Source: Pseudomonadota bacterium
GTDB taxonomy: Bacteria > Desulfobacterota > Binatia > Binatales > Binataceae
Assembly: GCA_021325025.1 (NCBI GenBank)
Contig: JAJPHZ010000018.1
Coordinates: forward strand, 1 to 64,000
Reading direction: 5' to 3'
DNA length: 64,000 nucleotides
The number at the start of each line of letters is the position of its first letter. The stretch's first letter is position 1. Both the position numbers and the translations under genes were made by a program. This document shows positions 45,028 to 52,661 of this stretch, in pieces. The notes below the pieces were generated by a model, which saw only the letters and a list, made by a program, of their open reading frames with translations, did no database searches and had not been told where the DNA came from.

Positions 45028-45756
45028 ATGTCGAAGATTTGGGTGTTGCAGCACACCGCCTGCGAAACGTTGGGCAGCATCGCCGACGCATTGGAAGCGG
45101 AGGCACTGGCGTGGCAATACGTGCGCGTGTTCGAGGGCATGCCTGTTCCCGCCGAGATCGCAGACGCCGGTGGGCTGATCGTGATGGGCGGTCCGATGGG
45201 CGTTTACGAACAGGATCGCCATCCGCACCTGAAGGATGAATTGCGCCTGATCGAAGCCGCGCTCAAAACCGGCAAGCCGGTGCTGGGCGTATGCCTGGGC
45301 AGTCAGTTGCTGGCCGCGGCATTGGGCGCCGCGGTCAGGAAGGGCCCGCGCAAGGAGATCGGTTGGTATCCGATTCGGCTGTCAGCGGCAGCTTCCGAGG
45401 ATCGATTGTGGAGCGGCGCGCCGCGCGAGTTCATGGCGATGCATTGGCATGGCGACGTATTCGACCTGCCGGCCGGGGCGGTCAATCTGGCCTCTTCGGA
45501 CCTGACGCCGCATCAGGCGTTCCGCTACGGCACTTACGCCTACGGGCTGTTGTTCCATCTGGAGATGACCGCGGAGATGATCGGTGAAATGGCGGCGGCG
45601 TTCGGCGAAGAACTGCGTCAGACGGGCGGCGACGCGCAGCACCTGGCGGCGCAATCCGCCGAGAATTGCCCCCGCCTGGCAGCGATCGGCGAAATCGTCT
45701 TTACCAGGTGGGCGCGGCTGGTCCATGAAGCGAGAAGCGCAGCGCGCACCATTTAG
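45028..45756 (+). CDS. Class I glutamine amidotransferase domain protein
   Basis: 242 residues from ATG 45028 (GTG 45001 is an alternative). The triad is visible: Cys89 in GVCLGSQLLA, and His177 and Glu179 in FHLEMT; the substrate-binding GGPMGVYE is also present. It is a stand-alone amidotransferase of the GMP-synthase-like type. Such proteins act on gamma-glutamyl compounds or supply ammonia; the partner is unknown. A VOC gene follows nine bases later. Confidence 0.85.
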   Translation: MSKIWVLQHTACETLGSIADALEAEALAWQYVRVFEGMPVPAEIADAGGLIVMGGPMGVYEQDRHPHLKDELRLIEAALKTGKPVLGVCLGSQLLAAALGAAVRKGPRKEIGWYPIRLSAAASEDRLWSGAPREFMAMHWHGDVFDLPAGAVNLASSDLTPHQAFRYGTYAYGLLFHLEMTAEMIGEMAAAFGEELRQTGGDAQHLAAQSAENCPRLAAIGEIVFTRWARLVHEARSAARTI

Positions 45757-45765
45757 GAGAAATCC

Positions 45766-46656
45766 ATGTTCAAGATCGGCAAGCTGTTCCATCTGACCCA
45801 TCTCGTCAACGACCTCGACGCCTGCGACACCTGGTATGACGAGGTCTTCTCCTGCCACCGGTTTTATCGCGGCTACGAGAAATTGGCCGTGCGTGACGCC
45901 TCGCTGCTCGCGATTGGCGAGGTGGTGATGGAGCCGCTGAGCCTGGCCAAGGTGCCCGACGCCGAGAAATCGCCGATCGGCAGATTCAAGGCCCGCTTCG
46001 GCCAGCGCTTCCATTCGATCGCTTGGTACGTGGAAGATACCGCCGATCTGGCCGAGCAATTCGCCCGCCACCACATCGCGATGTTCAATCTGGTCGGCAA
46101 GCCGGTGCAGACGCCGCTTAGGCCGGGCACCGCCATCTGGACGCAGCCACGGCAAACCCACGGCCTGCTTGAGTTCGCCGAAATACCGCGCTTTACGACC
46201 GACGCGCGCCTGCAGCCGGGATGGTCCTCGACGTTCTGGCGCGAGCGCCATCCGCTGGGAATCGAGCGCGCCTCGCATATCACGGTGCTGGTGCGGGAAA
46301 TTGCGCCGGCGCTGTTCTTTTACCGCGACGTTTTGCGGGGCAGATTGATTCACGAGGAGGAAAGGGCGGGGGAGAACAAGAGCGCGTTCGTCGCCGTGGG
46401 CGAGGATACGGTTATCGAGCTGCGCCAGCCGTTGTCCGCGGCCAGCGCCGAGGGACGCGACCTGGCGCAAAACGGCGACAGCATCTACGCCCTCACCTTC
46501 AAGACCATCAACCTGGCCAGAGCGGCCGAATTCCTGCGCTCCAAGCGCCAGCACATCGAGAGCCAGAGCGGAGATTCCCTGGTGCTGAGCAAGGAGGACA
46601 CCTTTGGGATGGTGGTCGGCTTCACGGAACGGGCGATTCCCAACGACCCTCGATGA
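45766..46656 (+). CDS. Two-module VOC-superfamily protein
   Basis: 296 residues, ATG 45766 after AGGAGAAATCC. First VOC module about residues 5-145 (LFHLTHLVNDLDACDTWY; SIAWYVEDT), second about 165-290 (HITVLVREIAPALFFYRDVL; FAVGEDT-like region; VGF at the end). It resembles extradiol-dioxygenase-fold proteins. His and Glu positions at the module starts could hold a metal, but the substrate is not evident. It is encoded with an amidohydrolase and a MaoC-like protein, suggesting a catabolic cluster. Confidence 0.75.
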   Translation: MFKIGKLFHLTHLVNDLDACDTWYDEVFSCHRFYRGYEKLAVRDASLLAIGEVVMEPLSLAKVPDAEKSPIGRFKARFGQRFHSIAWYVEDTADLAEQFARHHIAMFNLVGKPVQTPLRPGTAIWTQPRQTHGLLEFAEIPRFTTDARLQPGWSSTFWRERHPLGIERASHITVLVREIAPALFFYRDVLRGRLIHEEERAGENKSAFVAVGEDTVIELRQPLSAASAEGRDLAQNGDSIYALTFKTINLARAAEFLRSKRQHIESQSGDSLVLSKEDTFGMVVGFTERAIPNDPR

Positions 46657-46693
46657 CCTTTTTTGGCTCCCGCTTCCGCCAGGAGAATGAACT

Positions 46694-48169
46694 ATGGCGT
46701 CACGCTCAGCCCGCATCCGCTCGCGTCTCGATCATCCTGTGATCGACTCCGACGGCCATCTGTTCGAGTTTCATCCGATGGTTGTCGATTACCTCAAAAG
46801 CGAAGGCGGCAGCGGTGCGGCGGATCGGCTGGCCACGGCGTTTTCCAACTCGGTGTCCGGCAGCCTGTGGTTCAAACTGACACCCGAGCAGCGGCGCGAG
46901 CGCCGCATCACGCGTCCGGGATTCTGGAGCGTCCCGACCAGGCGCGCCGAAGATCTGGCCACCACCATATTGCCGCGCCTGCTGTACGAGCGGATGGAAG
47001 AGATGGGGCTCGACTACACGGTGCTGTATCCGAGTATGGGAATCGGCGCGGTCCATTTCGCCGACGAAGAGCTGCGCCGCGCGTCGTGCCGCGCCCTCAA
47101 CCGCATGTTCGCCGACCTCTATCGCGACTACGCCGACGCGATGACGCCGGCGGGGCTAATCCCGATGCATACACCGGCCGAGGCGATCGACGAGCTGGAG
47201 TTCGCGGTCCGCAAGCTTGGACTGAAGGTGGTCATGCTGCCCGGCTACGTCAGGCGTCCGATTGCGGAGGTCGAGCGCAAATATCCCGGCGCGTCGCGTT
47301 ATGCATTCTGGCTCGACACCTACGGAGTCGAAAGCGAATACGACTATGATCCGGTGTGGGCCAAGTGCCGGGAACTGAGGGTCGCCGGCACCTTTCATTC
47401 GATCGGCGCCGGATGGGGCAGTTACACCAGCACCACCAGTTTCATGTACAACCATATCGGACACTTTGCCGCCGCCGGTGAGGCGATCTGCAAATCGCTG
47501 TTCCTGGGCGGGGTGACGCGCCGCTTCCCGGTCAAGTTCGCGTTTCTGGAAGGCGGCGTGGGATGGGCGCGCAACCTGTTGGCCGGGATTGTCGGCCATT
47601 GGAACAAACGCAACGTGGCGGCGCTGGCCAACTACGATCCGCGCAATCTCGATCTCAGAAAGTTCGCCGACCTGATGGCCCGCTATGGCGATGAGCGCAC
47701 CGCAAGCTTCGGGCGCGGCAACGTCACGCTGAGCGACGTCGCCCACAGATTTCTGCCGGCGGCGTTCAAGGCGTTCGATGCCGAACTGCCCTCCCAAGAT
47801 CTGAATCTGCTCGATGAATGGGCGGAATGCGGAATCGAAAGCGTCGAGGATATCGCCCACCTCTTCTCCCCATTCTATTTCGGCTGCGAGGCTGACGATC
47901 CGGTAACCAGCTCAGCTTTCGACTCGAAGCACAACCCGCTCGGCGTCCGGCTCAACGCCGTCTTCGGCTCGGACATCGGCCATTGGGACGTCCCCGACAT
48001 GACCGAGGTGCTGGAGGAAGCCTGGGAGCCGGTGGAAGAGGGCAAGATGACCGCCCAGGACTTCAAGGACTTCGTGTTCACCAATCCGGTCAAACTATGG
48101 ACCGGCGGCAACCCGGACTTCTTCAAAGGCACGCGCGTTGAGAGCGCGGTAAACAGGGAGTTGACGTGA
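46694..48169 (+). CDS. Amidohydrolase-2 family metal-dependent hydrolase
   Basis: 491 residues, ATG 46694 after AGGAGAATGAACT. A TIM-barrel hydrolase/decarboxylase of the amidohydrolase-related type: N-terminal VIDSDGHLFE (the usual H-x-H region appears as D-G-H), MDYTVLYPS-like segment, GTFHSIGAGWGS, FLEGGVGW and the C-terminal FGSDIGHWDVPDM with the catalytic Asp, followed by NPVKLWTGGNPDFFKGT. The chemistry (hydrolysis or decarboxylation) is unknown. A C-terminal remnant of a relative lies at 56284-56631. Confidence 0.82.
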   Translation: MASRSARIRSRLDHPVIDSDGHLFEFHPMVVDYLKSEGGSGAADRLATAFSNSVSGSLWFKLTPEQRRERRITRPGFWSVPTRRAEDLATTILPRLLYERMEEMGLDYTVLYPSMGIGAVHFADEELRRASCRALNRMFADLYRDYADAMTPAGLIPMHTPAEAIDELEFAVRKLGLKVVMLPGYVRRPIAEVERKYPGASRYAFWLDTYGVESEYDYDPVWAKCRELRVAGTFHSIGAGWGSYTSTTSFMYNHIGHFAAAGEAICKSLFLGGVTRRFPVKFAFLEGGVGWARNLLAGIVGHWNKRNVAALANYDPRNLDLRKFADLMARYGDERTASFGRGNVTLSDVAHRFLPAAFKAFDAELPSQDLNLLDEWAECGIESVEDIAHLFSPFYFGCEADDPVTSSAFDSKHNPLGVRLNAVFGSDIGHWDVPDMTEVLEEAWEPVEEGKMTAQDFKDFVFTNPVKLWTGGNPDFFKGTRVESAVNRELT

Positions 48170-48246
48170 CATCGCAGGGGCGGGCAGATTAGGATTTTCA
48201 GAGGTTATTGGCTGGTAAAACCCTTCCGTTTGGAGGAGCGACGCAG

Positions 48247-49428
48247 ATGGCATCGAAAGCGCAGGACCTCGACCTTTCTCCGATGGATACCTCGGATGTC
48301 GACCGCTGGGTGGGCGTGCCGCTGGCGGGTATGCAGCTCAAGGAACCAATCTCGGTCAACGATATCCGGCGCTGGGCGCAAGGGATGCAGAATCCCAACC
48401 GCCTGTATTATGACGAAGCGTTCGCCGCACAGAGTGCGTTTGGAGAAATTGTTGCGCCGCGCTCGTTTACGGTTTGCTGCACCGTCGGACACGGCGCGCA
48501 GCCCGCGATCCAGGGCAATGTGCCCGGCTCGCACATGCTGTTCGGCGGCGATGAATGGTGGTTTTACGGGCCGCTGGTCCGCCCCGGCGACAAGATCCGC
48601 TGCGACCGGATGCTGGTCGATTACCGGGTTACGCACACCAAGTTCGCGGGACCGACCATGTTTTCCCGCGGCGATACGACCTACATCAATCAAAAGGGCG
48701 AAATTGTCGCCAAGCAGCGCTCCACCTCGATCCGCTATCGGGCGGACAATGCGCGCAAGATGAACTCCTTCGGCGAACAGGCGCGGGCGCCGGAATGGAC
48801 GATGGAGAAGCTGCAGCAGATCGAGGATGAAAAGTTCGCCTACTATGCCACCTTCCGCGACCACGTGCGGCGGACCTTCAAGGACGTCAAGGACAACGAG
48901 GAGCTGCCACGCCGTCCGATCGGACCGCACACGCTACAGACTTTCACTACTGAATGGCGTTCCTACATTTTCACTGTCTGGGGTTCTAACGCCCCCGACA
49001 CCGACGCGCTGACCACCACGCTGGACGCCGGATGGCTGCCCGAGATGAGCCGCAGCAATGAAAAGGCCCTGATCGATCCAACCTACGGCGACGGGCTTTA
49101 TTACGGCGCCTCGCGCGGCCATGTCCATCAGCAGTACGCGCAGTTGATCGGCGTGCCGCGCGGCTACGGCTACGGCGCGTCGATGGGAGCATGGATACTG
49201 GATTACCTGAGCAACTGGGCCGGCGAACTTGCAACATTACGCCACTGCAACGCGCGTTACATCTTTCCAGCCTTCGTCGGCGACGTCACCTACCTGACCG
49301 GCAAGGTGATCAAAAAGCAGGCCGACCAGGCGGCCGGCAAAGGCATCGTCACTATCGACGTGGAGATGAAGAATCAGGACGGCTTCCTGATGGCCAAAGG
49401 GCCGGCGGAAATCTCCCTGCCGCTGTGA
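48247..49428 (+). CDS. MaoC-like double hot-dog dehydratase-type protein
   Basis: 393 residues from ATG 48247, chosen because TGGAGGAGCG lies eight bases upstream. The N-terminal hot-dog module (about 30-170: ISVNDIRRWAQGMQNPNRLYYDE; FYGPLVRPGDKI) is of the MaoC/FAS1-like dehydratase type. The C-terminal module (about 250-390) has LDYLSNWAGE and FPAFVGDVTYLTGKV. Family members hydrate or dehydrate acyl-CoA. It is the last gene of the plus-strand cluster that starts at 45028. Confidence 0.8.
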   Translation: MASKAQDLDLSPMDTSDVDRWVGVPLAGMQLKEPISVNDIRRWAQGMQNPNRLYYDEAFAAQSAFGEIVAPRSFTVCCTVGHGAQPAIQGNVPGSHMLFGGDEWWFYGPLVRPGDKIRCDRMLVDYRVTHTKFAGPTMFSRGDTTYINQKGEIVAKQRSTSIRYRADNARKMNSFGEQARAPEWTMEKLQQIEDEKFAYYATFRDHVRRTFKDVKDNEELPRRPIGPHTLQTFTTEWRSYIFTVWGSNAPDTDALTTTLDAGWLPEMSRSNEKALIDPTYGDGLYYGASRGHVHQQYAQLIGVPRGYGYGASMGAWILDYLSNWAGELATLRHCNARYIFPAFVGDVTYLTGKVIKKQADQAAGKGIVTIDVEMKNQDGFLMAKGPAEISLPL

Positions 49429-49718
49429 CATGGCGTTACGCGGCTTATGGATTCGGAAAACCTCAGTTCGGCATACCGAACCTGCTGGCTCGCAGCGTAT
49501 CTGCACTCTCACCCGGCGTGCAATTTGCCAGGCAAATCGCACGGCGGCCTCTCCCAGTTTACGCCTGCGCACCGGGTCCGCAGGCGCGGGCGAGACCATT
49601 GTTTGTCTCCTCTCCCACAATTTATTGTGGAAAAGGCACTCTTTTTATCCCCTTTCCTGACCAGGGAGAGGGCAGGGTGAGGGTCTCGAGGCCTTTCAGT
49701 CAAAAAAGAGTTTCAGCT
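49429..49718. other. Intergenic region with hairpins between convergent genes
   Basis: Contains CGCCTGCG/CGCAGGCG (49562-49569 and 49579-49586) and CCACAAT-TT-ATTGTGG (49615-49630), followed by a T-rich stretch and CCAGGGAGAGGGCAGGGTGAG. No gene is supported. The second hairpin followed by CTTTTT at 49640 might act as a terminator for the upstream gene. Confidence 0.45.
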
Positions 49719-50867
49719 TTAACTCAGCTCCACTCCGTATAGCCTGGCGGCGTTGTCGCAGACTATCTTGCGCTTGACCGCTTCGGGGATGGCGGCGAAG
49801 TCGCGCTCGATGACTTCGCGCGAATGGGGGAACGTGGAGTCGGTGTGCGGATAATCGGAGGCCCACATGAAGCGTTCTTCGCCGAAGTACTGCCAGGTCA
49901 GCGGGCCGATCGGGTCATCCTGGAAGGTCGCCCAGAGCTGACGCCTTACATACTCGCTCGGTTTCATATCCAGCTTGGTCTCAAGGAACACGCCGAATTT
50001 TTCGAACGCGTGATCGAGCCGATACATGTAATGGGCGATCCATCCGGTGTCGTTTTCCGCCGACACCAGCTTCAACTGCGGAAAGCGCATCAGCACGCCG
50101 CCCAGGATCATGTCGGTGAATGATTGCTGGCAGTCCAGCGGCAGCTTCATGTACCGGATCACGCGCGTGGCGCCCTTGAGCTTGGCGGCGGGCTTTTCGG
50201 TTGCCGCACGCGGCGTGCGGCCGCTGGTGCCGGGAGCGCCGGTGATTACGTGCAGCGACAACGGCATCGACAATTCCTGCGCCGCCGCCCAGAACGGGTC
50301 GTACAAGCTCGACCAGAACGGCTTGTCCGGCGGGGCCGCGCCCCAGATCATCGCGCCCTTAAGGCCGGCCTTCGCCACCCGCCGCAACTCGGCGGCGCCC
50401 TGCTCGACGTTGGCGAGCGAAATCAGCGCGATACCCACGAAACGCTTGCGATCGTAGGAGCAGAATTCGCTGACCCAGTCGTTGTAGGCGCGAAAGCAGG
50501 CCGCCTGCAACTCGGCGTCCTCCAGCCCGAACAGCGACATGCCCAGCGACGTGTACAGAACCTCGGCGCACACCCCGTCGCGGTCCTGGTCCTCGATGCG
50601 CAGGGCGGGGTCGCGATAGCGCTGGGCCTGTTCGTCGGTGGCATGATCGATGAAGTCCTGCATCTCGTGCCCGCTGCGTCCGGCCGCAAAAGCGGGCGCC
50701 ACCGGATACGGCGCCATCCCGGGCGCGGTGAAAATCGGCTGCGATTTCTTATCGTGAGTGATTACGCGCGGTGCGCGATCCTTGAACTTGTGGTCCAGCC
50801 GCTCAACCCACAAATCTCCCGGCTCCATCATATGCGAGTCCGCCGATATCACTTTGAGCGCGGTCAT
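49719..50867 (-). CDS. Amidohydrolase-2 family metal-dependent hydrolase
   Basis: 382 residues. The N-terminal metal site reads VISADSHMMEP, the catalytic barrel has GIALISLANVEQ, SLHVITGAPG and VSAENDTGWIAHYMYR, and the C-terminus has FMWASDYPHTDSTFPHS with the catalytic Asp. This is the ACMSD-like/amidohydrolase-2 group, distinct in length and motif detail from the 491-residue protein at 46694. It is the last gene of a minus-strand group of three (MMPL transporter, ThDP enzyme, this gene). Confidence 0.87.
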   Translation of the reverse strand: MTALKVISADSHMMEPGDLWVERLDHKFKDRAPRVITHDKKSQPIFTAPGMAPYPVAPAFAAGRSGHEMQDFIDHATDEQAQRYRDPALRIEDQDRDGVCAEVLYTSLGMSLFGLEDAELQAACFRAYNDWVSEFCSYDRKRFVGIALISLANVEQGAAELRRVAKAGLKGAMIWGAAPPDKPFWSSLYDPFWAAAQELSMPLSLHVITGAPGTSGRTPRAATEKPAAKLKGATRVIRYMKLPLDCQQSFTDMILGGVLMRFPQLKLVSAENDTGWIAHYMYRLDHAFEKFGVFLETKLDMKPSEYVRRQLWATFQDDPIGPLTWQYFGEERFMWASDYPHTDSTFPHSREVIERDFAAIPEAVKRKIVCDNAARLYGVELS

Positions 50868-50967
50868 GGATAACCTCTCGAATTTGATTATGAAAATTTC
50901 TATTCAGCCAACAAGTCAAGTCCACCGCTGAGCGGCCGCCGCCCGGCCTGGAGTTGGCCGCGCCGCC

Positions 50968-52602
50968 TCAGATCGCCCGGTAATTGGCGAACGCGGTGGT
51001 GCTCGAGCGCGCCTTGGAATCGGTGATGACGTTGATCACCGAGGGCTTGCCCGAGGCCTTGGCGCGCTCCAGCGCGGGCCGGATGTCGTGGGGCTTTTCG
51101 ACGAATTCGCCGTGGGCACCGAATACTTCCGCCATCTTGTCGTAGCGGCTGAACTCCAGGTCACGCCCCGCGCTCATCCCGCCCACCGACGCCCAGCCGC
51201 CATTGTTGCTGACGATGGTCATCACCGGGATTTTGTGGCGCATCATGGTGTCGATTTCCATGCCGTTGAAACCGAAGGAGCCGTCGCCGCTGAGCACGAT
51301 CACCTGGGTGTTGGGCTTGGCGACCTTGGCTCCCAGGCCGAAGGGCACCGCCACTCCCATGCATCCGTTGGGACCGGCATTGACGCGATGGCCCGGCACG
51401 AAGGTGGGAATCGACTGGCGCGCGAAGTTGAGGATCTCATGGCCGTCGACCACGATGATCGCGTCGCGATCCATGAACTCGCGCACCTCCTTGCACAGGC
51501 GCAGCGGATGAATGGGGACGGCGTCGGAGTTGAGCAGGGCGGCGGCCTTCTCGGCCGAGCGCTGGTCATAGCCGCGCAGCGTTTCGATCCAGGGCAGCTC
51601 CGTGTGCCCCTTAAACGCGTCGCGCCCTTCTTCGATCAGTTGGCGCAAAACCATTTTGGCGTCGCCCACGATGGCGACGTCAATGGGGCGGTTGCGGCCG
51701 ATCTCTTCGTCGCAGATGTCAACCTGGATTACCTTGAGGTCGGCTGCCCATCGCGGCGGCATACCGTAGCCGGCGATGAAGTTAAGCCGCGTGCCGATCA
51801 CCAGTGCGACGTCGGCTTCCTTCCATGCCTGGTTGCGCGCGCCCAGAAAGGCCAGCCGATGATCCTCGGGGATGACGCCACGACCCTGCGGCGTGGTGTA
51901 AAACGGGATGCCGCTCAGTTCGACAAACTCCCGCAGTTCCTCCGTCGCGCGCGACCACAAGATCCCGGTGCCGGTCAGAATGACAGGCCGCTGCGCGTCC
52001 TTAAGCAGCGCGATCGCCTGTTTGACCAGAGCCGGATCGCCGGCGGTGCGCGCCACCGTATGGGGCCGTTTGGGAAACATCACTTTGCTCTCGTCGGCGA
52101 CGTTGTAGAGCACGTCGGCCGGCAGATCGATATAGACCGGGCCCGGCTGGCCGCCGGTGGCGATGCGGAAGGCCTTGTTGATGATCTCCGGAATGCGGCT
52201 GACATGCATCACGCGCTCGGCCCACTTGGTGATGGGCTTGAACATCGCGACCTGATCCATCTCCTGGAAGGCGAGCTTGCCGACCTCCGACAGCGGACTG
52301 GCGCCCCCCAGTGCCACCACCGGCACGGCGTCCAGGTAGGCGTTGCCCACCCCGGTGATCAGGTTGGTGGTGCCGGGTCCGGAGGCGGCGAAACATACGC
52401 CCGGCTTGCCGAGCACGCGGCTGTAGGCGTGCGCCGCCATCGCTGCGGCCTGCTCATGGCGGACGTCGACGCAGCGAAACCCGGCTTCGATGCAGCGGGC
52501 GGCCACGTCCACCATCGGCCCGCCCGTCAGATAAAAGACCGTATCGACCCCTTCATCCTTAAGTGCTTTGACCACCAGAGAGTTGCCGTCGATCTTTGCC
52601 AT
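50968..52602 (-). CDS. Thiamine diphosphate-dependent enzyme, acetolactate synthase/oxalyl-CoA decarboxylase-like
   Basis: 544 residues from ATG 52602, where AGGAGGA precedes the start; an upstream frame to 52737 would overlap the MMPL gene. Three ThDP-enzyme domains: N-terminal Pyr domain with catalytic Glu50 in RHEQAAAMAAHAY, a central domain (about 190-325), and the C-terminal PP domain with GDGSFGFNGME...NNGG binding Mg-ThDP. Relatives include acetolactate synthase, oxalyl-CoA decarboxylase and 2-hydroxyacyl-CoA lyase. No small regulatory subunit is near, which makes a biosynthetic AHAS role less likely. Confidence 0.87.
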   Translation of the reverse strand: MAKIDGNSLVVKALKDEGVDTVFYLTGGPMVDVAARCIEAGFRCVDVRHEQAAAMAAHAYSRVLGKPGVCFAASGPGTTNLITGVGNAYLDAVPVVALGGASPLSEVGKLAFQEMDQVAMFKPITKWAERVMHVSRIPEIINKAFRIATGGQPGPVYIDLPADVLYNVADESKVMFPKRPHTVARTAGDPALVKQAIALLKDAQRPVILTGTGILWSRATEELREFVELSGIPFYTTPQGRGVIPEDHRLAFLGARNQAWKEADVALVIGTRLNFIAGYGMPPRWAADLKVIQVDICDEEIGRNRPIDVAIVGDAKMVLRQLIEEGRDAFKGHTELPWIETLRGYDQRSAEKAAALLNSDAVPIHPLRLCKEVREFMDRDAIIVVDGHEILNFARQSIPTFVPGHRVNAGPNGCMGVAVPFGLGAKVAKPNTQVIVLSGDGSFGFNGMEIDTMMRHKIPVMTIVSNNGGWASVGGMSAGRDLEFSRYDKMAEVFGAHGEFVEKPHDIRPALERAKASGKPSVINVITDSKARSSTTAFANYRAI

Positions 52603-52661
52603 CGGGGAATCCTCCTGTTTGCTGCCAGCATTAGCGCTAAACCACCGGGGTGTCCAAAGCG

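Noticed and set aside
50968..52602. Annotation as biosynthetic acetolactate synthase (ilvB)
   Set aside because: No ilvN-like regulatory gene is adjacent and the context is a transporter and an amidohydrolase; only the broader ThDP family is supported.
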